Source: Sciurus carolinensis (lineage: Eukaryota > Chordata > Mammalia > Rodentia > Sciuridae). Taken from it: 64,000 bases of DNA. A program made the position numbers and the translations under genes. The stretch is from the NCBI RefSeq assembly GCF_902686445.1, contig NC_062226.1:13116001-13180000 (forward strand), in the 5' to 3' direction. The notes under the pieces are model-generated. The model did no database searches, was not told the DNA's origin, and saw only the letters and a list, made by a program, of their open reading frames with translations. Below, piece by piece: positions 11,364 to 23,075 of the stretch; the stretch's first letter is position 1; each line of letters opens with the position of its first letter.

Positions 11364-11810
11364 GCTGCCGCCCGCCGGGCACCGGGCCGGGCCTGGGCGC
11401 TCACACGGGCCCCATCGGCCGCTCCGGACCGCCCGGCGGGCGTCCCGCGCTCTCTTGCGCTGTGCCGCGGCGGCCGCCCAGGCCCAAGCTGCCCCACAAA
11501 GTCGCCCAAACTCCTCCCTCGCCTCCCCGTCCCTCCCCCGAGCAGCCGGCCCCGCGGCGGGGGCCAGGGACCGGGAGGCCGGGCTGGCACCGGCCCGGAA
11601 AGTCAGTGCGGGAGAAATCCCGGCCTGGAGTCGGCCGGGCGAGGCGGCCCGGAGTGCCCCCGACCCCAGGCGGGACCCCAGGAGGAGTGCACCCCACCCC
11701 GCGGGGCGCACGGGGCATCCCAGCCCGCGGGCAGGTGTGGACTGCGCACACCCGCGGGTGCGCAGCCGAAAGGGTGCCAGCCTGGAAGCCAGGTGGGCAC
11801 CTGTGCTAAG

Positions 11811-12269
11811 GGAACGAACACTCTAGAGTACGGTCCCAAAGAGGCCGATGCCCCAGGCCCGTTCCTGCCCCACGGGAAGAAACTGGGCTGAAAAACCTCC
11901 CGCAAACACACAGCTCCGGCCCAGTCAAGTGGAAAGCCTTCCCTTTCCGCAGGATCCTTGTCTGATCTTCACATTTTAAGGACAGCTCAGCCTAATACAA
12001 ACGTTATTTCTATACCATTAAAATGATGGTGTGTATTTCAAGCACACAAAAAGTAGGGACTATCAGGAACAGCTGGCTTTCCAGGGGGCTTTGCCAAAGC
12101 TGTACGTTTTGTCCTTTTTGATCTGGACCCTCCCCCAAATAAACCATCACAGATCCCTAGTCCTTCTGCCCACTGGCACGGTCAGCAGTTCAGCAGACCT
12201 GGGGGCAGGGCAGAATGAATTCCATCCTACTGTGGGAACCATAAGCTGAGTTGAAGAAGGGAAGAGCTT
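11811..12269. other. Flank upstream of the DAB2IP CpG island
   Basis: The GC content drops sharply. An AT-rich patch at about 11960..12060 ('ttatttctataccattaaaa') separates the island from the L2 relic. No gene is seen. Confidence 0.5.
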
Positions 12270-12600
12270 TGCCTGAAAAACTTTCTCCAAGTCTCTCACT
12301 CCCTAGCTCAAGAACCTTCTATGGCTCCCCAAAGTGTAATGGCAACATGCCCAAACATCCTTGCTTGATATTTGGAGCTCCAATAATCTGGCCCCAACCA
12401 GACCACTCTTCAGCCTCAACTCCACCTGCTTCTCCCTGCTCTTTGCTCGACACCCAGCAGGGACCTCCCTCCTGCCTTCATTTCTCCATGGAGCCAGAGT
12501 TCACTTTTTTAGGTCCCACTTCCTACAGCCCTCGCTGACCATCTTGGCCATCGGTGACCTCTCTTTCTCCCCTCAGCAACATTTGTCTTTTAAATTATTA
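12270..12600 (+). repeat. L2 relic
   Basis: 'ttctatggctccccaaagtg', 'aataatctggccccaaccag' and 'ctgctctttgctcgacac' follow the order of the L2 ORF2 3' end/3' region in a plus-oriented copy. Confidence 0.65.
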
Positions 12601-15224
12601 AGACAACTACCTATCTGAGCTCCATTCCCTCAAGTATGAAAGGGGAAACTGAGGTCCTGAAGGGAGGTCTGACTTTTATCAGTTGCTCATTAACTGACGG
12701 AGGCAAGGGATCTTAGCCTGGGACTGTCGACATGCACACTTACTGGTGGCAGGTAAGTGTCTGAGGCTGTCTGGGTGTCTCCCTCCAGAATCCAAGGAAA
12801 GGTGGGGCGTGGAGGGGTGGGCGGCCTGGGCGGGAATCCGGGCCGGGTTTTGCTCCTCACTGGGGAAGCCCCCTCCTTAGCTCCTCAGCCAGGAGGGAGG
12901 GCCCCCAGGTCAGGAGGAGCTGGGACCACAGCTGGAAGCCAGGCGCCTTCCCAGGACCAGGGGGGAGGGGCGGGAAGGGTAAGGCTCCTTCAAACCCCAG
13001 TCTGGGGAGTCCAAAGCCATCAACTACCCTGGCCCCTCTTCCCAGAATAATGGCCAATCCCACAGGAAGATGGAAAACCACAGTGCCCGCGGGGACATCA
13101 TTAGCCTTCTTTGGGTTAAGCATTGCTCCATCTCATTTCGACAGCAGACATGTACAGGAGCCTCTTTAGAGACCCCTGGGAAGAGCCTGAACCCAGCTGC
13201 TAGGTGCCACACGGAGCTGTGGGCCTTCGAGGGCAGCCTCTGCTGGTCAAGCCACCAGAACCCAGAAGAGCACCTCCCATGCAGGTAGGGCTCAGAGAGC
13301 CACCCAGTCGCACCTTGACTCTTCCAGGGGACAAATAATCTCCATGGCCAGGTCCACCAGTTTGCATGGTGGGGAGCCCCAGGAAGTCCTGCTCGGAGTC
13401 GGGGTTACAATCTTGCTCCCAAGTGCCTGGAGTTCCTCTGGCCCATTTCTAGCTCCTTTGAGGGAATGCAAGCACGGAAGCTCACTGCTAACTCTGATCA
13501 GTGTTGGGAGTGATGCTGGGAGGGAGCTTGGCCTGCCCCTCACCCCCAGCTGGCAGTCTTACAGGTCTGTGGGTGGAGGGGAGGGGAGGAGCAAGCCCAC
13601 CTCAGGACCTCCTCTGCGAACAGCTGGGTTCCAAAGGCCTGGCCTAGTCTCTGCTTCAGCATCTCAGGTCCTTGGTGCTGCAGTTTTGCTGCCTACAAGT
13701 AGAGGCTTTGTATCCTTGACCTAGACCCCTGACCTAGCTGCCTGGAGGAGAGTCAGCTACTGAATTCCTGGCTCTGGGGTGGGAGTGGATATTACCCACC
13801 CAAGCCCATCATTTCATCTCCACAGGCCTCAGGTGGGCTGGGTGCTGTGTAGGAAGCAGGCGGGACAGGATCTAAGAGAAGAGAAAAGGCCTGGGCTCCC
13901 TGCCCCTCCTTCTGGCCCAGGACCCTGTGGCAGGCAGGCAGACAAAGACTGCTCCCTGCAAGCCCCAGAAGAGCATCTGGAATCGATCCTGCTTGTAGAG
14001 TTAGCCACCCACCCGCTCCCGCCACCCCCACCTCCTACTGCGAACAGGAACCCCATGGCCTCCTCCTCTGAACAGTTCCCTATCCTGACACAGCCTCGGC
14101 GGTGGGAGGGACACCTGAAAATCCCCGGTCCATCACTTCCACTGCTTCCTGTGACTGGCAGACAGATCGACAGACAATAGACCCCCCTCACACACCAGGG
14201 GAAGCCCTCCATGTTGCCTCAGACAGAACAGGCTTCCCAGGCCCTGGCTGATCCAAGAGCCTCGGTCCTAAAAGTCCAGTCTTGTTCTCCCACCTGGCCC
14301 ACCTCCAGAGGGCTCCTGAGTAGGCCCAGTTCCCCGAGTGCTGCTCTGGGTGGGAGTCAAGGCTGCAGCCTCCAAATCACCCCAGCTTATTAAACAGGCA
14401 TCTTACTAGGTTTCCTCAACATACTTGGTTTGGTGGGTCTGAATGGGGCCTGGGAATGTGTGCATTCCTAAGTCCCAGGCAGGGAACTGGGACTCACTAG
14501 CCAGTCACCCAACCCCAACACCTTGAGCTACCTCTGCCACAAAACAGCGGCACCCTCTGCAGGTCCAGGTCTCCCTCCCCCATCTAGCCTCCAAAGGCTC
14601 TTTCCAACCTCTGGCCTTTCCCCTATTTGTAGAACAGCTGCCACCAGGGCTCTTGGAAGGCCAGGAACGGATGGACACAAAGAATTCCCCTCTGGGCAGA
14701 AAACCGGACACCAAGTAGAATTACACCATTGGGAAGGAGCTGGTGGGTAGCCTTAGAACAGGGCAGAAAAGCCCAGGTACCCCAGGGGCCAGGCAGCAGC
14801 AGATCAGGAGGTGCACCAGACGCAGGGTGCTGGCCCCCTGCAGCCGTGCCTCTTCCTGAGACATTAGGTTGAAAGTCAGAGAGCCAGGAGGAAAAAAATC
14901 CCATGGCCAAAATTACCTCTGGAAAGCCACAAACTGCCCATAAAGCACAGTTTTTCCTTGAGTGTTAGGATAGATCACCCATTTCTTCAGCTGAGCACAA
15001 GGCAGAAGGGCCTGGCCTACATGGAGAGACCATTAGCAACCAGTTTACCTATCTTCAAACCCCAGACTGGCCGTGAATGTAGGGGATCACAGAAACCCGA
15101 CTTCCCAATAGCACGGCAGGCTGAACTTGACCTCCAAGGGCTTGTCTGAGGGCGAAGTTTGGCTTTCATTCTAGTAACAGTAGCTGAACTGCGTCTAGCA
15201 GGTACCTTGCCCCAGCTCTTGCTC
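12601..15224. other. Unique sequence, no gene seen
   Basis: GC-rich DNA with a G-rich patch at 12800..12990. Frames up to 133 codons occur on both strands and overlap antisense. No coding signature is recognised. Confidence 0.55.
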
Positions 15225-15365
15225 TTCCACACACGTTATCTCATTTAATCTCACCGCAACACTAGTGGGCAGAGGGTTTTTTGCTTTTATAAAAAATACT
15301 AGAGACACAGAGTAAGTTCCTTAAGGTCACACTAGGAGTCAGGATTTGAACCCAGGGCACTGGAA
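15225..15365 (-). repeat. MIR relic
   Basis: 'cacgttatctcatttaatct' followed by 'cacc', then 'agttccttaaggtcacacta' and 'ggatttgaacccagg', are reverse-oriented MIR. Confidence 0.75.
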
Positions 15366-17466
15366 AAAGCAAAGGTCACTATAAAGTTAAGCAGGACTTA
15401 ATGCAGAGGTGGGGAGGGGCGACAGTTCAGAACTTCCCTTGTCAAGGGAGTCCTGACAGGGGAAACAACCCACACCAGGTTCCACACAATGGGTGTCTGG
15501 AGGGCTCAGACCTGTCAGGTTTCCTGTCGGGACAAGGGTGGGGGGTGGTAAGCAGGGGAAGTCCCCAGCCAGGCGGCCCTGTAGACATCCGCCTTCCAGC
15601 CGGTCTCCACCTCTGTCTTCAGAGCCCTGGGCAGGGGTATGGGTGGGGGTGCCTGGCACTCATGGTTAAGGTCACAGTCTCTGCCCTCAGAGGCGGCCTG
15701 TCTGGCAGGCAGTGCCGGCTTCCTGTATCCATCATGCATCCAGGAATAAGGCTGGACCAGCAGGCAGATCTTCACTGGGGAGATGGGGGAGGCTAGAGGC
15801 CAGCTCACCCTGTGCGGTGGAGGCACAGAGAAGCCCCATGAGGCCAGTCAGGCATCCACGGCCACCCCCATCCCTGCCTGCTTCCCAAAAGCCACCAACA
15901 AATTTAATGACATCCTTTGCAGAAAATGGCCAAGGCAGGGCCAAAATGACCCTGGGCTTGGATGGCTTTGCCTCTCTCAACGCAGGCGGAACTGGGGACC
16001 GGTCAAGCGTGGACATTTGAACACACACAGACAGAGCCTCAGGAAACGTGAGTGCTTTTTCAAACAAGTCACCTCCTCCTGCCGGGGGTGGAGCCCTAGG
16101 GAGCGGACAGGCTCTAACTGGGGGAGAAGGTAAATGAGGTGGGGGGGCACAGGGTCAGCTCTGGGCCTGGTTCCCACAGCTTTCCTCAGGTTAGTGGAGA
16201 TGGGGCAGGTCTGCCCAGCCCACCTCCCTGGAGATTCCATCAGGATCTAGAAATCTCTCCCCCACCCCCAGAACCCAAACCATCTCCATGTCCCCTTCTG
16301 TCTTCCAGAAGCCCACAGAAAAGGACACTTCTCCCTGGTACCTGCCAACAGCCTATCATAATATCCTGGAACTGAAGCTCAGAGGTAGAAAGAACCTTGA
16401 GAGTAAGCGAGGGGGCCGGGGAAGCTGTGGCCCAAAGGGAAGGACAGCGCTTGCCTGCAGGAAGGACCTGCCTAACCCTTGGCAATTCCCCAGTCACAAA
16501 GGGCTGATTGCCCTCTGACCCCACACCAAACCGCTGGGGGTGGTCAGCACCGCTCCTTTAAGATGAGGGGGCGGGGTCAAGGGAGCGCCTGACCTGCCCA
16601 AGGTCAGGGATAGGGGAGGGGCTAGGCCGGGCTCTACCCGGGGACCCTGATCCAGCTGCCTGCCTGGGTCTCCGCTCCCAGCTTGCCCTGTGCACTCTGC
16701 TCACAGGCCCCTGAGCTTCCCCTTCAAGCTGGCTGCGCCCAAGCTGAGGTCCAATCCTGTGGGCCTGGGGAGGCTGGGATCCGCTCTCCGCCTGTCCTGG
16801 CCCTTCCTTGCCCACCCCCAGCAGCCGTTGTTTCTGCCCAGATGGCCAGGCCTGGAGCCACTCTCCCTGCACTTCCTCTCCGTGCCCTGACCCAGAAACG
16901 CTGCCAAGCTCCAGGTGGGCCCTGGCCCCAGCCAGGCTCCGGCCCAGCCCTTCTCCCTGACCCAGCCTGGGGCTGAGGCTCAAGGTCTCTGGGCTTCTTC
17001 CCCTCCCGCCCACCCAGTGACGGGCCCAGACTGCTCCACCCCCATGGGTGGCCAGAGGGGGTGGCATATGGTCCCTGCATGAGGCCGGGGAGCCCCCTCC
17101 CTTCACAGGCAGGCCTGCCTGGTCATCTGCAAACCATTTCATGGTTGGCACTGGCCTCCGCTCCAGGACCCAGGGCCTTGCTAGGTCTCTGCAGAGCTCA
17201 CGGAGGACAGCTGAACTGGCCCAGTAGCAGGCTCCTAGGAAGTCCTGGCATAGGCAGGGAGCTGAAAGGGCAAGGGATTTGGAGCGAGGAGCTAGCGCTT
17301 TTTAGCTGTTTGATCCCTGATCGGTGGGCTTCACATCTCTGCCTCCATGCCCTCCAGTGGATCTGAGGATCCTCACGCAGTCTGAGCTCGTGGAGATCGC
17401 AGTGGATCAGAACTTTGGGGATACACTGGGCAGCACCTCCCTGCGCTGGGCTATTTCCCTTGTCAT
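15366..17466. other. Unique sequence, no gene seen
   Basis: GC-rich, including a GC-rich stretch at 16560..17050 without strong CpG density. The 197-codon minus frame at 16558..17151 has low-complexity Gly/Ser/Pro/Arg composition, competes with plus frames and has no recognised similarity; I do not call it a gene. Confidence 0.55.
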
Positions 17467-17477
17467 TCATTTGTGGG

Positions 17478-17579
17478 CTTTTTTTTTTTTTTTTTTTTTT
17501 TTGGTGGTGCTGGGGATTGAACCCAGGGCCTTGTGCTTGCAAGGCAAGCACTCTACCAACTGAGCTATCTCCCCAGCCC
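17478..17579 (-). repeat. ID SINE with long poly(A) and perfect 11 bp target duplication
   Basis: A T24 run (the poly(A) of a minus copy) is followed by the complement of a near-consensus ID unit, ending 'ccccagccc'. The element is flanked by an exact repeat of tcatttgtggg (17467..17477 and 17580..17590). The intact duplication and long homogeneous tail indicate a comparatively recent insertion. Confidence 0.92.
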
Positions 17580-17590
17580 TCATTTGTGGG

Positions 17591-17999
17591 TTCTTTAAGA
17601 GGACAGCCCAGAGCTGTTCAGATCCATTCTTGGCCCAGAGCAGACTTAAGACTGACTGAGAAAGAAGGTGGCAGCATTGGAAAAAGGACTCCAGTCCTTC
17701 TGGTCTGGAGTCAGCACTGAGAGAACTGGGAGAAGGGAGGAGTCCTGGAAGACTGCCTGGAGGAGGAGGCACTGGCCTTGGGCAGGAAGACTGAGTAGGA
17801 TTGACTGGGTAGAGAGCAGAGGGCAAAGGCCCAGAGGTGGGAGCAGGCAAAGTTTTTACTAGGGACATTATGTACAGCTGTGAGACACCATGGGGTGAGG
17901 ACCTGGGGACAGGTTGCATGAGGGGTGAGCTCGGGGAACACACCCCAACTGGGGTTGAGGCCCAGGCGGCCCCTCCAGAAGGACAAAGGAGAATTGATG
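17591..17999. other. Unique or very old repeat sequence, no gene seen
   Basis: Wording such as 'gggcaaaggcccagaggtgg' resembles an old LINE (L2/CR1 type) but is too diverged to call. The 212-codon minus frame here reads through the ID element and its poly(A), so it is not a gene. Confidence 0.5.
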
Positions 18000-18125
18000 A
18001 GAACAGAACCCTGACAGGAGATCTGGGTTTGAGGCTTAGATCTGTCACCATGTGGCTGTGCAGCCTCAAATAAGTAACAGCCCCTCTCTGATCCTCAGTC
18101 TGCAATTATAAAAAGAGTGACTAGC
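18000..18125 (+). repeat. MIR element
   Basis: 'tctgggtttgaggcttagat', 'accatgtggctgtgcagcct' and 'ctctctgatcctcagtctgc' match a plus-oriented MIR. Confidence 0.65.
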
Positions 18126-18129
18126 TCCT

Positions 18130-18330
18130 AAGATAGACCTGCAGGTGTGGGACTGGCCCGGATGCCCATGAACTGCATTTGGATCAGTCCAAAACAGATT
18201 CCAGGGCCCCAGCCCCAGCATTCCTGAATCCAAATCTTGGGGACAAGGCCCAAGGAATCTATACTCTTAAAAGAGTTTGCTGGCAGCTTTCTTGAGGAGC
18301 CACTGGCTAAGAAAGTTCTAGACTCCGTGG
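18130..18330 (+). repeat. hAT/MER5-like relic
   Basis: 'aacagattccagggccccag', 'ggaatctatactcttaaaag' and 'ctggctaagaaagttctaga' recall the MER5-type short hAT elements. Subfamily uncertain. Confidence 0.4.
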
Positions 18331-18334
18331 TTTA

Positions 18335-18640
18335 CGTCAGGTGCTTTGCCTTTGCTGTCCCTTCCACCTCATTCACGCTATCCCCAGGCCTTCGGATGGT
18401 CACCTCCTTCCCTTGGTTCAGGCCTCAAATGCGACACCTTGAGACCTTCCCCGGCCACCTAATCTCAGGCCCTAGTCTCCCCCACATCTTCCCAATGTCC
18501 CATTGCCCTGTTTGATTTTCTTCAGCTTACCACAGCCTCCTGAAACTCTCTGTATAACCTCCCCGCAGGCTTCCATGCGGCAGGGGCCCCGTTCGCCTAC
18601 TCACGGCCACTTCCCCAGAGCTTAGACCAGCACTTGGCAT
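18335..18640 (+). repeat. L2 relic
   Basis: 'ctttgctgtcccttccacct', 'cttcccttggttcaggcctc' and 'gagaccttccccggccacct' give the L2 3'-region order, plus orientation. Confidence 0.6.
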
Positions 18641-18869
18641 TTGTTCCATGAGGGAAGAGAATGGAGGGAGCTGGGCTCAAGGTCCCCATTCTCTTTTGAG
18701 GCCTGGCAGCTGGGGCACCAGGGGCAAGAGCCTGCCTCTCTGGACCTGGGCTTCTCTCCGTGTGACACAGGCTGGAGGGTTTATCATGGCAGCTTGGGGC
18801 AGTCAGGAGGCCGGGGTGCAGTTCCTGGCTCTGTGCAGGAGCCGGCAGAGGGTTGGCACTCAGGACAGA

Positions 18870-18990
18870 TGAACGGATGAATAAATGCCTCTGCGTTGCA
18901 GTCTGCCTTTGGACAATCTCCTCCCAGTTTCCCGGCCTCCCCTCCTGTAAAATGGGCTTGGCCTGGTTGTTCTCTCAGGGGCCTTGAGCA
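18870..18990 (+). repeat. MIR fragment
   Basis: 'tttggacaatctcctcccag', 'tttcccggcctcccc' and 'tgtaaaatgggcttgg' are a diverged plus-oriented MIR core. Confidence 0.45.
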
Positions 18991-19585
18991 CTAAACTCAA
19001 AGTCTCTATGCTCAGTCCAGAAGACAAGTGGGAGCCACAGAAGGTGTCAGAGGAGGGATATGCATTGCCAGAGCCGTGGTTCTCTCCTGGGGATCGCACA
19101 TGACCCACAGTGGCATCCTAAGGCCAGGTGGCTTCGCCACCTTTAACCCCTGAGGTCCCCTTCAGAGTAAGAACAGTGAGACTCTGCCCAACCCTGGGAA
19201 CAGCATTTCATCTGGAAATTCTACCACAGGGAGGAGGAAGGGCTGGGGCCTACAATTTCTGTGCCTGCTCAAACAGGAAGTAGCTGGAAGTTTGGGGCCA
19301 AGGAAAACAAGTTCAAGGTCATCCTGGAAATCAGCACCCCCAATGGCTAGGAACTTGCCCATTCCCCAGATGAAGCTGTCCTAGTGATTAATGGTGAACA
19401 CACACAGATGGGAGCTCAAGGGGGAATGGTCCCTGACCACAGGCAATGGCCTAAGAGGAAGCAAATCTGCCCAACCGTTTCCGGCATACCTTTGATGATG
19501 GGGAACTCATTACCAAACCAGTCTCTTGCCCTTAGAAAGTCTGGAAGTGAAGCTGTGTTCCCACTATTAGAAACCAAAGAAGCTG
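18991..19585. other. Unique sequence, no gene seen
   Basis: No coding or repeat signature could be assigned. Confidence 0.5.
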
Positions 19586-19707
19586 CCAGGTGCAACGGTG
19601 CACACACATAATCCCAGCTGCTCAGGAGGCAGAGCAAGGAGGATTGAAAGTTCAAGGCCAGCCTGGGTAACTTTGCAAGATCTTGTCTCAAAAAAAAAAA
19701 AAAAAGA
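19586..19707 (+). repeat. B1-type SINE monomer
   Basis: 'gccaggtgcaacggtgcaca', 'atcccagctgctcaggaggc' and 'agttcaaggccagcctgggt' are B1 boxes, followed by an A-rich tail. There is no ID half. Confidence 0.85.
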
Positions 19708-19768
19708 AAAAGGAAGAAAAGGAGGAGGAGAAGAAGAAGGGAAGGAAGGATGGAAGGAAAAATAAACA
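19690..19768 (+). repeat. Purine-only tract (A-run, GGA/GAA microsatellite)
   Basis: About 75 bp of almost pure A/G grown from the tail of the adjacent B1: an A16 run, then mixed gga/gaa/gaag units. Long homopurine tracts can form triplex (H-) DNA. Confidence 0.8.
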
Positions 19769-19779
19769 AATTGCAGAAG

Positions 19780-19860
19780 GCCTTGAGAGGTCTAGGTCTG
19801 AACCAGCCTCTGAATCAGAGGCTCAGGACTTGTCCAGGGTCACACATGCACCCTAGGGTC
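19780..19860 (-). repeat. MIR fragment
   Basis: 'ctcaggacttgtccagggtc' followed by 'acacatgcac' is reverse-oriented MIR core. Confidence 0.5.
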
Positions 19861-20490
19861 CTGCCTCAGTTCCCACAGCAGCTGAATCTGTTGTAGGACG
19901 TAGTGAGAAGATGCCAGTAGGGGGCTGGGCTGGGGCCGGGGCTCCACACACTCCTGACTGTGATTCCGGGTCAGGGTGTGGAGGCTGACCTCTGGCTAAC
20001 CCTAATTTGAAATGCCAGAAGACATGGGCAAGGACCCTAATTTGTCCGGGTGCCACTGAGAGCACTGGGGAGGCAGGCTGGGCTACAGAGGCCTCTACAC
20101 AGCCCCTGAGGTAGATGACCCTCTCCTGGTCCCTGTCACCTGTGCCCGAGGAGCTGGAAGGTGCTTCAGGTGCTTGCTGGGCCTGCTTTCTCTGACCTCG
20201 AGTGTGCCCTCTCTCCACTCACCACCCTTACATGGGCTTCCCTGCACACACAGACTCACTTCCTGCTCAGCCCCACCTCCCCTCCTCAAAGCTGGGTGCT
20301 TGCCAGGCCCAGCCAGGCCCAGGCCCACACAGCCAGTGCTGCCCCTGCCCAGCTGTAGCACCCTGGGACAAAGTCCTTGCCCCAAGTGCCACAAGGAGAG
20401 GGACAGGCTGGGGAGCCCCTGCTCAGAACTTCCATGTCTCCAGGACTGTACCGGGGGGAGGGCCCCTGGGTGGCATCGCTTAGGGTCCCA
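19861..20490. other. Unique sequence, no gene seen
   Basis: GC-rich; opposing frames of 90-158 codons overlap on both strands and show no recognisable domain. Confidence 0.5.
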
Positions 20491-20708
20491 GTCTGCTGAG
20501 TGACTTGGCAAGCCTTCCCTACCCTCTCTAGGCCCCTGTTCCCCTGGTGCAATTCTCAGACTTGAAGACACTTCAGAGGTGCGTGTTCACATGCAGATGC
20601 TCAGGCCCACCTTAGAGGGTCAGGTTCAGCCAATCTGGGGGATTCCAGGAATTCGCATTTGAATACAACAGGAAGTGGGCCCGCAGGTATCTCTGGCCTA
20701 CACCCCAG

Positions 20709-20805
20709 CCCTTTTTATCTTTTATTTTGAGACAGGGTCTCAACCCACCAGCTTCAAACATGGGATCCCCCTGCCTCCGCCTCCTGTTATTACAGGAGCG
20801 CACCC
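20709..20805 (-). repeat. B1 SINE fragment
   Basis: 'ttttattttgagacagggtc' followed by 'tcaacccaccagcttcaaac' is the 3' half of a minus-oriented B1. Confidence 0.75.
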
Positions 20806-22143
20806 AGTGCAGTTCCATCTGTGTGCTCCAAAGTTCTCCAGGGAATCCCCAGCAGAGGCAAACCCTCCGTTTTCAGACTCGAGCCTGTTCGCTTTCTCAG
20901 CACTCACGAAACACAGGCAGGCAGGGGTCCTGAACCTCATGGGCCAGATGGGCAAACGGAGGCCCACGACGCAGCTTGGACGCTCCCTGACCTACGTGAA
21001 GGCTCCAGCTTCTGCCTCTCTCCCCGGATTCCCGAATGTGGTCTGCAGCCTGGAGCCCAATGGGTCAGCTCAGGCCAGGCAGCAGCCTTGATTGGCACCC
21101 TCTGTCCGGTCTTTGTGCCCTCTGACTTCATGAGGTCCAAGCTGATTAAAAGATCCCCTTACGACTCTGATAGGCACGGTGTCCCCTTACAGGACTGTGA
21201 GGGACATGGTCCCATTTGAGGCAACACTGCCAGGCTGGCCCTGTGCTCTAGCCACCCTCGGGAGTGGACGCTGCCACTGGGAGAAAACAAGGCCCAGAGA
21301 GGGGAGAGCCTTGCCCACACTTACAAACACAGTGCAGAGCTCACTGCCCGCCGGGCAGCATGAATGCAGCAAGTCTTCATATCAACCTGGAAAGCAGACA
21401 CTAGCACCATCCCCACTTACAGACACAAGTGTGCCGAGTGGCGGACACTCAGCCCTGCAGCCGCCTCCATGGTAACCCCAGACCACCACAAAGGGTCTCC
21501 CTCTCTGTTTCCAAGTAACTAACCTGCCAACGACCCCTCTCCAAAGGCCAAGAAGATGGAGCCATTTGTAAAAAGGTGTCCCATAGCAACAAGGCTGAGG
21601 GCCCTTGCTTCTGGTCCTAGCCCAGGAGCCTGGCCAAGAGATGTCCCCCAGTGGCCCCCCACGCCTATCTCCACTGCCTACCCTACCCTTGCCCACACCC
21701 CCGGGTCTCTCCCCATGCCTTCGCTCCCGCCATTACTCCTCTGGCACAAAGGGCACAGCGCCAGCTTCCTAGGCCCTGAATCTCGTGACCTCCAACTTGG
21801 AGCTTGTGTCTCTCCACTTCTCTTCATCTTTACTGACATGACCCAGGGCCAGGGCATCGTATCTCTGAGAGGCTTTGGGAACTCCCACACCCCCTAATAG
21901 CCCCACATTTTCTCCTGTCTCCAGAGTCTATTCTCCATTAAACAGCCAGACTGGACATTTGAGGAACAGCCCTGGGTCCCAGCCACCCTGGCTTCCTGGC
22001 TCACCTCTCCCAAGGCAACTCCCACTCACTCTTCCTTCCCAGAAAAGCCACCTCCTTCCTCCCAAACTCACCGCCCCCCATGCCTCCCTGCATCCTCCTC
22101 TCCAAGCTCCCTGCTCCTCTCCCATCTCACTGTGCATGGTAGG
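20806..22143. other. Unique sequence with MIR pieces
   Basis: A diverged reverse MIR is visible around 21240..21430 ('gcccagagaggggagagcct', 'atccccacttacagacacaa'). No gene is seen. From about 21650 the sequence becomes C-rich and resembles old L2. Confidence 0.45.
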
Positions 22144-22214
22144 TTTTTTCTTCTGTGGTGCTGGGGATGGAACCAAGCACACAAGCACTCTACAACTGAG
22201 CTACACCCACAGTG
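22144..22214 (-). repeat. ID SINE (short, diverged)
   Basis: 'ttctgtggtgctggggatgg' to 'caactgagctacacccacag' is the complement of an ID unit with an internal deletion. Confidence 0.8.
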
Positions 22215-22980
22215 GTCAACATGTTTTGACAACTCATTTCACATCGGTCTCTCCTGGCACACTGTGCGCTGAGGGTCCGTTCCTGCCGGCCTGGCTCAGG
22301 GTGGTACCTCTAGGGTCCATCCCAGCACCGTCACATGACAGCTGCCGATCATGACAGGGGGGCACCATGGGCAGTGTTCAGGAAGGCACTGTCCCCGTGC
22401 ACACACTTTGGAACTCATGGGGGCTCCGGGCTTCATGAAGCTCCTGAGCTCTCAGGAAAACTGGACCAGAGGCCCGCCAGCCCCACCCCAGTCACCGCTC
22501 AGGACTGCGCATCCCTCCTCGCAGGTTTCAGTGCTTCTCGTTCAGTGATTTATAGCCCATCAGACGGACTCCCCCATTATCTTTCACATGCGCACGCTGC
22601 CTTTCTGCCATTTAATAATGCATTTGGCTCACTGGGCCTCTCCCTGGAGAAATCTAGGTTTGGTTGCAATTCGAGAGCAGGCCCACAAGCCCCCATGGGA
22701 TTCAAGGGCTCATCTCAGACTCAAACCTTGAACAGCAGGTCGGGGCCTCGCACTCAGGGCTAACTGGGCATGGGCCCGATTGCTCTTGCCTCCCTCCCTC
22801 CAGCAGAGAACGTAGCATCCCAGTGACCAGAGTATCCTGGTGAATTTTAGGGCAAGGGTGGAGACTCTGGCACTCCCAATTGGTAAGGTCACCTCCAAGC
22901 CCTGTGTACCCCGGGGGGGCTTGCTAGGCTCAGACACGGTCAGCAGAGGCATGAGGGTATCTGCTGTGCATCCACACCAC
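22215..22980. other. Unique sequence, no gene seen
   Basis: An AT-richer patch at about 22540..22680 ('cccccattatctttcacatg', 'catttaataatgcatttggc') stands out from its GC-rich surroundings but has no assignable role. Confidence 0.45.
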
Positions 22981-23075
22981 AGCTTTCAGAGGCCCAGAGA
23001 CTTATGCCCATTTTACAGATGCCGAAATGAACCCTCAGAGAGAAGCAAGGCTCTGCCCCTAGGCTTGTACTGGAA
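22981..23075 (-). repeat. MIR fragment
   Basis: 'cccattttacagatgccgaa' followed by 'atgaaccctcagagagaagc' is the reverse-oriented MIR core. Confidence 0.7.

Larger units (their letters stand above)
11090..11810. promoter_or_regulatory. CpG-island promoter of the DAB2IP MSAGG isoform
   Basis: CpG dinucleotides are dense across this interval, in clear contrast to the CpG-poor flanks. The island contains several GC boxes (for example GGGCGG at 11121 and CCGCCC motifs around the start codon), and no TATA box is evident on the minus strand above the ATG. This is the usual architecture of a broad, TATA-less promoter. The minus-strand 5' UTR should lie between about 11364 and 11800. The DAB2IP promoter is known to be CpG-rich and silenced by methylation/EZH2 in human tumours; that this is the equivalent island is inferred from the exon it contains. 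Confidence 0.75.

Noticed and set aside
11112..11891. 259-codon plus-strand frame antisense to DAB2IP exon 1
   Set aside because: Antisense shadow of a CpG island; composition is Pro/Arg/Gly-rich with no domain.
16558..17151. 197-codon minus frame
   Set aside because: Low-complexity, opposed by several plus frames, no splice or promoter context and no similarity I recognise.
17467..18105. 212-codon minus frame
   Set aside because: It runs into an ID SINE and encodes its poly(A) as a lysine run.
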